A stretch of DNA of 8,218 nucleotides from Sphingobacteriaceae bacterium (GCA_023251695.1 JAHEYE010000008.1:1-8218), one strand, 5' to 3'; shown: positions 1 through 7,655, counted from the first letter of the stretch. Program-made: numbers and translations. Notes: a model not told the origin generated them from the sequence alone.

Positions 1-996
1 AAACCCTTCTTCATCCGGCCAGGTGAAAAATGGCTCAACATTTGTTTTATCAATGACTTTCTGAATATAATTCCCCTCATCACGGTGAAAGTTGGCAAAA
101 CGCGCCGAGAAAGTATTTTGTTTTATTTTTTTTTCTTTATTAAGGTCGTTAATTGCACACACAATACTTGAGCTATCCAATCCTCCCGATAAACTTGAAC
201 CAACAGGAACATCACTACGCAGGCGACGTTTAATGGAAGAATAGAAGAGGTCAACATATTTTTCTTTCGCCTCTTCAAAAGAGATAGAAGGATTTATTTC
301 CAATTTATCCAAACTCCAATAACGATTGATCTTTAATTCAAGATTTCTGGTTAAGGTAAGGAAATGCCCCGGTGGCAATTTTTTAATGCTATTATAGAAT
401 GTTTGACTTCTGTCAGTAGGACTTGTAATATAAAAAGAAGACTGAACAAAATTGTAAAGCATTTCATTATTGATGTCTTTATCGACTCCTTGGGTAAATA
501 TGGCTTTCATTTCTGAACCAAAAAGGAATCTTCTTCCTTGTTCATAGTGGTAATAAAAAGGTTTTTCGCCAAAGCGGTCGCGGGCACAGAAAAGGGTTTT
601 CTTTTCACTATCCCAGATCGCAAAGGCAAACATGCCATCCAGTTTTTGCAAGCATTTTTCACCTTCTAATTCATAAAGCTTTAATAATACCTCCGTATCA
701 GATTCGTTTTTAAATTTATGTCCTGCCTTTACAAGTGGTTCTTTTAACTCTATATAATTATAAATTTCACCATTAAACACAATGGTGAAACGGCCATTTA
801 TACTATGCATCGGCTGAGAAGCATTCTCACTTAAATCAATTATCGATAACCTTCTGTGTCCTAAGGCTACCATCCCATCTTTGTCGAGCCATTGTCCTTC
901 GCCATCAGGTCCACGGTGAGCAATGGCATCCGTCATCTGTATTAAAGATTCCTTATAAGATTTTCCAGTACTGAATATTCCTGCTATTCCACACAT
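1..996 (-). CDS. asnB: AsnB-type asparagine synthase (glutamine-hydrolysing), N-terminal part, cut by left edge
   Basis: The first 332 residues are visible and the frame is open to base 1; family members are usually about 600 or more residues, so roughly half is missing. The protein starts MCGIAGIF, which places the catalytic Cys at residue 2 of a class II glutamine amidotransferase domain. HRGPDG (residues 27-32), a GHRRLSIIDL stretch and NGEIYNY (75-81) follow. The ATP-binding PP-loop SGGLDSS is at 270-276, at the head of the synthetase domain. The family releases ammonia from glutamine and channels it to an adenylated carboxylate. Its ATG follows the TAA of the preceding glycosyltransferase after one base, so it is the last visible gene of the operon. 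Inside a polysaccharide cluster such enzymes are often assigned to amidation of uronic acids rather than aspartate; that role is inferred here. The family is certain, the substrate is not. Confidence 0.95.
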   Translation of the reverse strand, partial: MCGIAGIFSTGKSYKESLIQMTDAIAHRGPDGEGQWLDKDGMVALGHRRLSIIDLSENASQPMHSINGRFTIVFNGEIYNYIELKEPLVKAGHKFKNESDTEVLLKLYELEGEKCLQKLDGMFAFAIWDSEKKTLFCARDRFGEKPFYYHYEQGRRFLFGSEMKAIFTQGVDKDINNEMLYNFVQSSFYITSPTDRSQTFYNSIKKLPPGHFLTLTRNLELKINRYWSLDKLEINPSISFEEAKEKYVDLFYSSIKRRLRSDVPVGSSLSGGLDSSSIVCAINDLNKEKKIKQNTFSARFANFHRDEGNYIQKVIDKTNVEPFFTWPDEEGF

Positions 997-997
997 A

Positions 998-2236
998 TTA
1001 TACGAGTAACTTATTTACTTCCATGAGAATAATTTTTTTATTCATCTCTGAACAAAATTTTGATGCCACGACGTCTGATTGTTTTTTCCGTTCATAGATC
1101 TCTTCTACAGACATGTTTTTTATTGCACTTGCCAAAGAAGCTGAAGTGAATTCCTTAGAAACAACACCCAAATTATGTTCTTTAACTACTTCTGCCATTG
1201 CTGCCATTGGGCCAATCGCAATTGCGAGCCTAGCCTGAATAAATTCAAAGAATTTATTTGGAAGAGCATTAATATTATTAAAATTTAGAGGAGGCAAAAT
1301 ATAAATACCGATATCATATTTATTGATCAGTTTACTTATCTCTGATGTTGGCACAGGCTCAAGAAATTTTATTTGCTTGTTCTTTCCGTACTTCTGTTTC
1401 AATTCATCCAAATACTCATTACCCGAAGAAACAAGAATCAGATCTAAAGTGTATCTATCATCCAGGTGCTCTATCACATTGATAGTTTCTTCCAGAAGTC
1501 GCTGCTTCACCGCTCCTCCATGGTGGATCAATCTTATCTTCTCTCCAACCTTATTTACTTTCAGATCTTCATAGGGTGGCGCATTTATAACGAGCACAGG
1601 TTCGACACCAAAAAGTTTTTTATACTCCCTAGCGATAGGAGCAGAAACTGTCATCATTAGATCCGCCTTTTTGATGTACTTATTACAAAGATGCAAAACT
1701 GTAGGTTGCTCACGTTCGCGCCATTCCGGTATTTCTGCCAATTCTTCAGGATGATATTCGTGTGCATCAAAAACTAATTTTATTTTACCCTTTTTAAGTC
1801 TTGCGGCGATTGGTAAAGCTTCGATATCGTTAGCTATAATAAGGTCAGGAGTTTCATTTTTTAACTGATCGTAATGGATTTTTTTTATTTTCGTCCAGTA
1901 ATTCCGTTCATAATAATAACCAGAACCTTTGAACAAACGGCTTTTTAGAATTCCATTAATGATTCTTGTTCTTAAACCACTTGTTTTAAGGTAAACCTGC
2001 GTTACAAAAGCAAAGAATTTTCTAAACAACCAGGGGTAATTAAAAAAATAATCAATCATTCTATACTCATAATTCTGTAGCTGAATGAATCCGACGTTTT
2101 TACAAGGGTCGCTATAACCAGCGGCGGTTATCTCATAATAATCCTTTAATGCATCAATTTGACGTAATATTCTCGGATCATTATGCAATGTGTTGTGACA
2201 AATAATCAATATCTTCTTCTTTGCGGTCACGGTCAA
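998..2236 (-). CDS. GT-B fold glycosyltransferase (HNDPR type), downstream tandem paralogue
   Basis: This is a 412-residue glycosyltransferase, probably a cytoplasmic enzyme transferring a sugar to a lipid-linked glycan. An N-terminal Rossmann-like strand ILIIC is followed by HNTLHNDPR (14-22), DAHEY (157-161), the glycine turn RLIHHG (235-240), and YDIGIYILPP (307-316) leading into LPNKFFEF (325-332). The last block, with Glu331, matches the C-terminal donor-binding region of GT4-like enzymes. No signal peptide or membrane segment is seen. It is clearly paralogous to the gene just upstream. No ATG is available before the essential ILIIC strand. The frame begins at a TTG whose last two bases overlap the upstream TGA, and a GTG at 2230 would give a protein two residues shorter. 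The choice is open because neither start has a well-spaced ribosome binding site. Donor and acceptor sugars are unknown. Confidence 0.9.
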   Translation of the reverse strand: MTVTAKKKILIICHNTLHNDPRILRQIDALKDYYEITAAGYSDPCKNVGFIQLQNYEYRMIDYFFNYPWLFRKFFAFVTQVYLKTSGLRTRIINGILKSRLFKGSGYYYERNYWTKIKKIHYDQLKNETPDLIIANDIEALPIAARLKKGKIKLVFDAHEYHPEELAEIPEWREREQPTVLHLCNKYIKKADLMMTVSAPIAREYKKLFGVEPVLVINAPPYEDLKVNKVGEKIRLIHHGGAVKQRLLEETINVIEHLDDRYTLDLILVSSGNEYLDELKQKYGKNKQIKFLEPVPTSEISKLINKYDIGIYILPPLNFNNINALPNKFFEFIQARLAIAIGPMAAMAEVVKEHNLGVVSKEFTSASLASAIKNMSVEEIYERKKQSDVVASKFCSEMNKKIILMEVNKLLV

Positions 2237-3459
2237 TTTAAAAGCTGTTTTATCTCCCTCCGCATAATTGCGGCATTTATTTTAGCGTTCATTTCTTTAG
2301 CGCAGGAATCTGAGCCGGCCTTCATTCTGTTCACAGAATCTGAATCCAGTTTTGAAATAACTTCTGCTAAAGCCTTAATTGAAAAATCCTTCGAAATAAT
2401 GGCATTATTATATTTCGCACTTATATCAGTCATATCCTTTGTTGGACCTAAAATCAATGCAAGGCGGCCTTGTACACTTTCGTAAAATTTATTTGGCAGA
2501 CAAAATTCGTAATTGAAATTAACCGGGGGTATAAAAACTATTCCTGCATCATACTTGTTTAAAACATACGGGATCTTATCTGTTGCAACCGGATCGATAA
2601 AATTCACATTAGGATACGCTTTACTCATTTCTTTTAATTCATCCATATATAAAGGGTCCGCTACCATTAACATCAGATCTAATGAAAAGCGATCATCAAC
2701 CAAACCCATTGCTTCGATCATTCTTTCCAGATGTCGTTCACGAATGGAAGCACCATGATGAATTAGACGAATTCGAGAGCCCTCGTTTTTAACCGGTTTC
2801 AGATCTACTAGCTCGCTGGCATTTGTTATAACGGTTGATGTAATCCCAAAATTAGTTTTATACGCTTCAGCGATGGAATGACCCACACAAAACATCTTAT
2901 CAACTTTTGGAAAATACGTTTTACAGGTATTTAAAATAATTCCCTTGAGATGTTCCACCCAATAAAGGTTAGTATCATTTTCACCAGGCGAATATTCATG
3001 TGCATCAAAAACAAGTTTACTACTTCCATTTTTTAATTTCGCCCCCAGCGGCAATGTATAAATATCGTTCGCAATTATTAAATCAGCTTTTACATCCTTA
3101 AGCTGATCGTAATTCCTTTTTTTTACTTCGTCCCAGTACTTATTTTCATAATACATTGATTTTTTAAGGGTCATTTTTAACAAATTGTCTTTTAATTTTT
3201 TACGGACCCTTTCAGCTCTTAAATAAAGTAAAGTTCCTAATGAAAAACATTTCCTGATCAGAATGGGATAATTAAAGTAGAAACTAATTACTTTATACTT
3301 CATTTGTTCAAGCTCTATAAATCCGGTATTTCTGTTTGGGTTACTATATCCCGCTGCTACAATTTTATACTCTTCTTTTAACGCATCAATTTGGCGAAGG
3401 ACACGTGGGTCGTTATGGAGCGTATTGTAACATATTATCAGGATAGTTCTCTTTTCCAT
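2233..3459 (-). CDS. GT-B fold glycosyltransferase (HNDPR type), upstream tandem paralogue
   Basis: This 408-residue protein has the same layout as its downstream neighbour: ILIIC (6-10), NTLHNDPR (12-19), DAHEY (152-156), RLIHHG (231-236), a YDAGIVFIPP stretch near 303-312 and LPNKFYE (321-327). Over the first 23 alignable positions, starting at ILIIC, 21 residues are identical to the neighbour. The middle region, about residues 157-230, has drifted much further, so the two enzymes probably differ in acceptor or donor. The start is an unambiguous ATG, 7 bases after the stop of the GT56-like gene, and the stop overlaps the TTG of the next gene. It is expected to be a cytoplasmic or membrane-associated enzyme of repeat-unit assembly. 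The fold and general activity are secure; the sugar transferred and linkage cannot be read from the sequence. Confidence 0.91.
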   Translation of the reverse strand: MEKRTILIICYNTLHNDPRVLRQIDALKEEYKIVAAGYSNPNRNTGFIELEQMKYKVISFYFNYPILIRKCFSLGTLLYLRAERVRKKLKDNLLKMTLKKSMYYENKYWDEVKKRNYDQLKDVKADLIIANDIYTLPLGAKLKNGSSKLVFDAHEYSPGENDTNLYWVEHLKGIILNTCKTYFPKVDKMFCVGHSIAEAYKTNFGITSTVITNASELVDLKPVKNEGSRIRLIHHGASIRERHLERMIEAMGLVDDRFSLDLMLMVADPLYMDELKEMSKAYPNVNFIDPVATDKIPYVLNKYDAGIVFIPPVNFNYEFCLPNKFYESVQGRLALILGPTKDMTDISAKYNNAIISKDFSIKALAEVISKLDSDSVNRMKAGSDSCAKEMNAKINAAIMRREIKQLLN

Positions 3460-3466
3460 CAGCCAT

Positions 3467-4720
3467 TTAATTTACCCCATCCAGAACTTTACGGAGGTTC
3501 TTTGCTGCCTCGTTCCTGGAGAAAATGTTATTTATTGCTTTTTTGTTAGCCAGGATTGTTTCCGTACTAAGAGGATTGAACAGATCATCAATATTTTTCT
3601 CTAGTGAATCGATATCTGAAAGATGCACCCCATTCTTCCGCAGATGAATTCCCAGAGGGTTCTTGTTCTTAAGGAAAATGGTTTTACCATAATAAATAGC
3701 TTTAAACAGATTTGTCCCACCCTGATTAACATTATGATTCATGATCATTACATCAATTGAATTCAATATTCTGTAATATTCTTGCTTATCAATGAAATCG
3801 AAGATCGGGAAGAAATTCGGGCCTAAATTTTCCCTATATTTATTTGATATAAATTCGCTATACCTTTTACTACCATATGAAAGCGGTACAATGAATTTTG
3901 TCTCCGGATACTTAGACTTTATATTCTTTAGAACCGGCACCAATTCTAAATGGTTATTATGCAAAGTGGCACAATTGCCAATAAATATTTTCTTATGCTC
4001 TTTTCCAATATCATTCTTTTCCAAATAAGATGATCCATCGACCTTGTCGTCCACTTCATCAAACATTGTATAAAAAAGCGGGCCGAATTTTGGATCTATC
4101 CTGTAAAATTCCTTTATAAATAGATGATCTTCTAAACCATAATTCAAGTGGTAAACGAATTTCCTTAAGAGTTTCCTTTTTTTATCCAGGTATTGCTGTT
4201 TAGATGATTCATATGCATCCAACGCTTTCTTTTTTCTCTGAGAATAAAAATATTCTTCTCTAATGAAACGATAAGGGAATTTAAAATTCAGTGGAAATCG
4301 TATCTTTTTTACATTGTCAAGTATAGCCTCCCTGTTCCATTCATTGAATTTTGCTGCTGACAATTTATCGAATACCATATCCGTAAAGATCTCATCAGGA
4401 CCGTAAAAATCACTTCCCCAAGTGCACCAGATCAAATTTACCTTTGAATCTACTTTCTCAGTAAATTCAAAAAGCATGTCTGATAATAAATGTATGAAAA
4501 CGTTTTTATATGGAGCCGCTACCTTGTCAAGGTCATTCAGATCACAATTTAGAACTTTCGTGTTCTTGAATTTTTCAGGAATCAGATATTTATATTTATT
4601 CTTTTCTTTAGACTCAGAGTAATACACATAAAAATGATTATTTCCGGCCTCATTCATCTCAGAAAGGAGATCAGCGAAATCGTTAATAAATACAGTATCC
4701 TGAACTAAGTGGAGATTCAT
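3467..4720 (-). CDS. GT56-like glycosyltransferase (WecF family, TDP-Fuc4NAc:lipid II transferase-like)
   Basis: This 417-residue protein resembles WecF, the enterobacterial enzyme that adds Fuc4NAc to lipid II of enterobacterial common antigen. The matching landmarks, from memory of the E. coli protein, are: WCTWGSDFY (98-106) against its HIWGADLY; FIGNCATLHNNHLE (246-259) against its LVGNSGDRSNEH; FIVPLSYG (276-283); an EYYRIL segment at 314-319; and NQGGTNLFKAIYYGK (332-346) ahead of NPLG (354-357). E. coli WecF is about 359 residues. The extra length here lies mostly in a lysine-rich middle part, about residues 125-220. No membrane segment is visible. The start is ATG, two bases after the stop of the SxtJ-like gene. 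No Fuc4NAc synthesis gene is in the window, so the fold family is well supported but the donor is not. Confidence 0.8.
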   Translation of the reverse strand: MNLHLVQDTVFINDFADLLSEMNEAGNNHFYVYYSESKEKNKYKYLIPEKFKNTKVLNCDLNDLDKVAAPYKNVFIHLLSDMLFEFTEKVDSKVNLIWCTWGSDFYGPDEIFTDMVFDKLSAAKFNEWNREAILDNVKKIRFPLNFKFPYRFIREEYFYSQRKKKALDAYESSKQQYLDKKRKLLRKFVYHLNYGLEDHLFIKEFYRIDPKFGPLFYTMFDEVDDKVDGSSYLEKNDIGKEHKKIFIGNCATLHNNHLELVPVLKNIKSKYPETKFIVPLSYGSKRYSEFISNKYRENLGPNFFPIFDFIDKQEYYRILNSIDVMIMNHNVNQGGTNLFKAIYYGKTIFLKNKNPLGIHLRKNGVHLSDIDSLEKNIDDLFNPLSTETILANKKAINNIFSRNEAAKNLRKVLDGVN

Positions 4721-4722
4721 TT

Positions 4723-5094
4723 TTACCAGGGATTCTCTATATCTGAAGGTGTGTACAAGTGATTTCTGTCTTTATACAAGGTCGCTTTACCATCCCTCTT
4801 TAAATCAAGTGGGTTTTTCTTTATTAAACGACAAATAACCGCATAGGGAACGAAAAATGAGAAATACAATAAAGTAAGAACTATTTTCGGCATTACTTTA
4901 CCGATCATTTTAGCCAACCACATCCATAAGATCGCAATTTTATCGGATGCATAATCTGAAAGGATTCCGATCAAACCAAGAATAATTGCAGAGATAAAAA
5001 GATATTTATATTGATAAAAATAAAAAAATACCAGAAGAGCTATTATCAGCGTTAGAATAACCTTTGATGAATTATTACTTTTAATTGAGCTCAT
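4723..5094 (-). CDS. Small SxtJ-like membrane protein paired with carbamoyltransferase
   Basis: This is a 123-residue membrane protein with hydrophobic stretches at about 11-27, 31-46 and 69-88. The soluble tail contains KKNPLDLKRDG (92-102), then YKDRNHLYTPSDIENPW (107-123). A short run of helices, then a K-x-P-L-x-L-K stretch and a YxxRxxxYTPxDxExxW ending, fits my recollection of the SxtJ family, named from the saxitoxin cluster where it sits beside the carbamoyltransferase SxtI. Here too it directly follows a carbamoyltransferase gene, and its ATG lies inside the last 14 bases of that gene, which suggests translational coupling. The function is not established. A membrane partner or anchor for the carbamoyltransferase is an inference from the linkage. 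Family assignment is by pattern only; the membrane nature and the pairing are seen directly. Confidence 0.75.
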   Translation of the reverse strand: MSSIKSNNSSKVILTLIIALLVFFYFYQYKYLFISAIILGLIGILSDYASDKIAILWMWLAKMIGKVMPKIVLTLLYFSFFVPYAVICRLIKKNPLDLKRDGKATLYKDRNHLYTPSDIENPW

Positions 5095-6943
5095 ATTCTT
5101 TTTGCCAATTCAGTTTTTCCTTCCACTCCGGTTGCTTTTCTTTATCAAAAAAATAATCGCCGACAATGAGATAATCCATTTCGGTGCGCATTAAACATTT
5201 GTAGGCATCCTCAGGTGTACATACGATAGGTTCTCCGCGGACGTTGAAACTTGTATTTACAATTACACCTTTGCCCGTTAGTTTTTTAAATTCGTTGATC
5301 AGTTCCCAATATTTTGGATTGGTTTCTTTGTGAACTGTTTGAATACGTGCAGAAAAATCGATGTGCGTAATAGCCGGCATCTCCGAGCGTTGATAATATA
5401 ATTTCTTTAAAAGATTATAACTTTTATAATCGGCAGGTAACTGTTTACATAAATTCTTTTTAACAGGATGAACCAGCAACATATAAGGTGAAGTTCCCTT
5501 CATTTCGAACAATTGCTCGCAATCTTCAGCTAAAACTGAAGGAGCGAATGGTCTGAATCCCTCTCTGTATTTAATCTTTAAATTAAGTTTCTTCTGCATC
5601 TCCGGATTTCTTACATCACCTAAAATACTTCTTCCACCCAAAGCACGCGGACCAAATTCCATTCTCCCCTGAAACCATCCAATAACATTTCCTTCGCTGA
5701 TTAGTTTTGCGGTTTTTGATGCAAGCGTATTGAAGTCGGTATGTTTCTCAAACACAGCTTCATATTTTCTTGCGGTCTTCTCAATTTCAATTGAAGAATA
5801 TTCCGGCCCTAAATACGAGCCGCTCATTTCATCCAACTTACCCGAAAGTGTTCTCTCCTTCTGGAAAAATATGTGGTAGGCTGATAATGCTGCGCCTAAA
5901 GCACCTCCGGCATCACCCGCCGCAGGTTGAATAAAAATATCTTTGAAAATATTCGCTTCTTTCAATTTACCATTAGCCACACAATTCAAAGCAACGCCTC
6001 CTGCCATACATAAATATTCAGCATTGGTTAAACGTTTTGCTTCCTTTGCCATTAGTAAAACAACTTCCTCTGTGACATGTTGAATGGCCAAGGCCAAATT
6101 ACAATGCACCTTTTCCAGATCGCTTTCAGATTTTCTTGTTTTAACTCCAAATAATTTCTCCCATTTATCTTCGTTTATCATGCGAAGTCCTGTTGAATAA
6201 TTAAAATAGTCCTGATTCAACCAAATAGAACCATCACGCATTACTTTAATCAAACTTTGTTTTATTTTCTCCGTGAACTCTGCTGTTTGTTTTGAATCAG
6301 GATCTCCGTAGGCAGCTAATCCCATTAATTTATATTCACCGCTGTTCACTTTAAATCCTGTGTAATAAGTAAAAGCTGAATACAATAAACCTAATGAATG
6401 CGGGAAATGTGTTTCCTTTAAAATAGTAATATTATTATCCTTGCCGTGACAAATTGAAGATGTGGCCCACTCACCTACACCATCAATAGTTAGAATAGCT
6501 GCCTCTTTGAATGGTGACGGAAAAAATGCGCTGGCTGCATGTGATAAATGATGCTCAGGGAAAAGTAATTTTAATTTGCGCTTGTTGTAAGTTTCGATCT
6601 CCATCAACTCATCTTTTATTACTTTTTTCAGGAATAATTTTTCTTTCAGCCACACCGGTAAAGCAATTATAAAAGACGCAACACCTTTCGGCGCAAAAGC
6701 ATAATACGTTTCCAGCAAGCGTTCAAACTTTAGCAAGGGCTTGTCATAAAAAACAACCGCATCCAGTTTATCGATACTTAATCCCGAATGATCAAGACAA
6801 TATTTGATTGCGTTCTTAGGAAAACGTTCGTCATGTTTTTTTCGGGAGAAGCGCTCTTCCTGTGCTGCGGTAATAATTTTTCCATCAATAATAATTGCTG
6901 CTGCTGAATCGTGATAAAATGCCGAAATACCCAGTATTTTCAT
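5081..6943 (-). CDS. O-carbamoyltransferase, NodU/CmcH/TobZ (SxtI) family
   Basis: This 620-residue enzyme should transfer a carbamoyl group from carbamoyl phosphate, through carbamoyl-AMP, to a hydroxyl, here presumably of a sugar. The N-terminal Kae1-like part has MKILGISAFYHDSAAA (1-16), EERFSRKKHD (29-38), HHLSHAASAF (131-140), TIDGVGEW (152-159), GEYKLMGLAAYGDP (202-215), MAGGVALN (313-320) and PAAGDAGGALGAAL (340-353). The C-terminal YrdC-like part has GWFQGRMEFGPRALGGRSIL (422-441), RPFAPSVLAED (464-474) and TSFNVRGEPIVCTPEDA (564-580). The motif set is intact and the length is normal. I chose the ATG at 6943: a TTG at 6949 is in frame, but MKILGIS is the usual family opening and this leaves two bases after the WbqC stop. 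The 3' end overlaps the SxtJ-like gene. The family is certain; the acceptor is unknown. Confidence 0.96.
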   Translation of the reverse strand: MKILGISAFYHDSAAAIIIDGKIITAAQEERFSRKKHDERFPKNAIKYCLDHSGLSIDKLDAVVFYDKPLLKFERLLETYYAFAPKGVASFIIALPVWLKEKLFLKKVIKDELMEIETYNKRKLKLLFPEHHLSHAASAFFPSPFKEAAILTIDGVGEWATSSICHGKDNNITILKETHFPHSLGLLYSAFTYYTGFKVNSGEYKLMGLAAYGDPDSKQTAEFTEKIKQSLIKVMRDGSIWLNQDYFNYSTGLRMINEDKWEKLFGVKTRKSESDLEKVHCNLALAIQHVTEEVVLLMAKEAKRLTNAEYLCMAGGVALNCVANGKLKEANIFKDIFIQPAAGDAGGALGAALSAYHIFFQKERTLSGKLDEMSGSYLGPEYSSIEIEKTARKYEAVFEKHTDFNTLASKTAKLISEGNVIGWFQGRMEFGPRALGGRSILGDVRNPEMQKKLNLKIKYREGFRPFAPSVLAEDCEQLFEMKGTSPYMLLVHPVKKNLCKQLPADYKSYNLLKKLYYQRSEMPAITHIDFSARIQTVHKETNPKYWELINEFKKLTGKGVIVNTSFNVRGEPIVCTPEDAYKCLMRTEMDYLIVGDYFFDKEKQPEWKEKLNWQKEYELN

Positions 6944-6945
6944 TT

Positions 6946-7647
6946 TCAAACTCTTAAAAATTCACTGTCGGGAACAGTGCTTTTATAATAATTCTTTGAT
7001 TCCGGACCCATATTTGCAATAAGGTCGAGGATAGTTACAGCCGGAGAAAATTCACCGAATTGCTGTGAGTATTCTTTATAGGTGTAAGACTTATAAACCA
7101 AACTAATTTTGTTTTTTTTGAACAACTCCACATCGAGATATGATTCAGCCGCAGGCCCGGATAAGTAACTCGTCGCCCCAACTTTCTCAAACAATTCCAT
7201 TAACCTGTCAGTCTTTGTTCCGTTTAAGTCAAAGGGTTCCGAGCGGATTATTTTTGTTTTTATATCGAGGTAATCACAAATAACCCTTGTGATGCTTACA
7301 TTTAAATCGCTAAGTAATTCGGTATTTATTGAAATACCTTTTTCCCACACATCCATTGCTTCTTTAAAATAAGGGGCATTACCTAAACACAATTTAATTA
7401 AATCGGCATGTTCCTTTTTCCACGCATCATTTTTCAGGGTGACTTCATTTATATTCATTCCCAAATTTACTTTAACAGGAAGCGTGATCCACTTTAACCC
7501 GTTCAAATATTTAATTTGATTTCTATTCCTCCAGCTTCCTTTCGAATATTGTACATCATCATAAATAATGAATGTATCCACATTATCTATAAAATCAAAG
7601 TAACCGCGCCACGGAATATAGTTCGATTGAATAACGCCAACTTTCAT
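6946..7647 (-). CDS. WbqC-like family protein
   Basis: This 233-residue protein has the usual WbqC length. The N-terminus VIQSNYIPWRGYFDFI (5-20) matches the family pattern Q-x-N-Y-x-P-W-x-G-Y-F. It is followed by YDDVQYSKGSWRNRNQIK (29-46), WITLPV (53-58), YLSGPAAESYLD (161-172) and a C-terminal block with YSQQFGEFSP (193-202) and ILDLIANMG (206-214). No signal peptide or membrane helix is present, so it is probably cytoplasmic. The family is typical of O-antigen and other polysaccharide clusters, but I know of no settled biochemical activity; involvement in modifying a sugar precursor is a guess from context. The ATG starts 8 bases after the acyltransferase stop. Its TGA is two bases from the carbamoyltransferase ATG, so the two proteins are likely made together. 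Confidence 0.92.
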   Translation of the reverse strand: MKVGVIQSNYIPWRGYFDFIDNVDTFIIYDDVQYSKGSWRNRNQIKYLNGLKWITLPVKVNLGMNINEVTLKNDAWKKEHADLIKLCLGNAPYFKEAMDVWEKGISINTELLSDLNVSITRVICDYLDIKTKIIRSEPFDLNGTKTDRLMELFEKVGATSYLSGPAAESYLDVELFKKNKISLVYKSYTYKEYSQQFGEFSPAVTILDLIANMGPESKNYYKSTVPDSEFLRV

Positions 7648-7655
7648 TTAAAAAA

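Noticed and set aside
1323..1660. Two overlapping plus-strand open frames
   Set aside because: They overlap each other and lie within a glycosyltransferase gene on the other strand. Their composition looks like antisense translation.
2260..2273. Inverted repeat as an intrinsic terminator
   Set aside because: The stem is only 5 bp, lies inside coding sequence and is followed on the minus strand by a purine tract rather than a T run.
2183..2758. Plus-strand open frames at 2183-2485 and 2513-2758
   Set aside because: Both are antisense to the conserved coding sequence of the paralogous glycosyltransferases and show no family motif or plausible context.
3792..4622. Plus-strand open frames at 3792-4028 and 4422-4622
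   Set aside because: They are fully antisense to the GT56-like gene, short and without motifs.
3467..4720. Enterobacterial common antigen locus
   Set aside because: One WecF-like gene is not enough; no other ECA gene is visible and the surrounding gene content does not look enterobacterial.
4723..6943. Saxitoxin or other small-molecule toxin pathway
   Set aside because: Only the carbamoyltransferase/SxtJ pairing resembles the saxitoxin cluster. The glycosyltransferases, WbqC-like protein and O-acyltransferase point to a polysaccharide.
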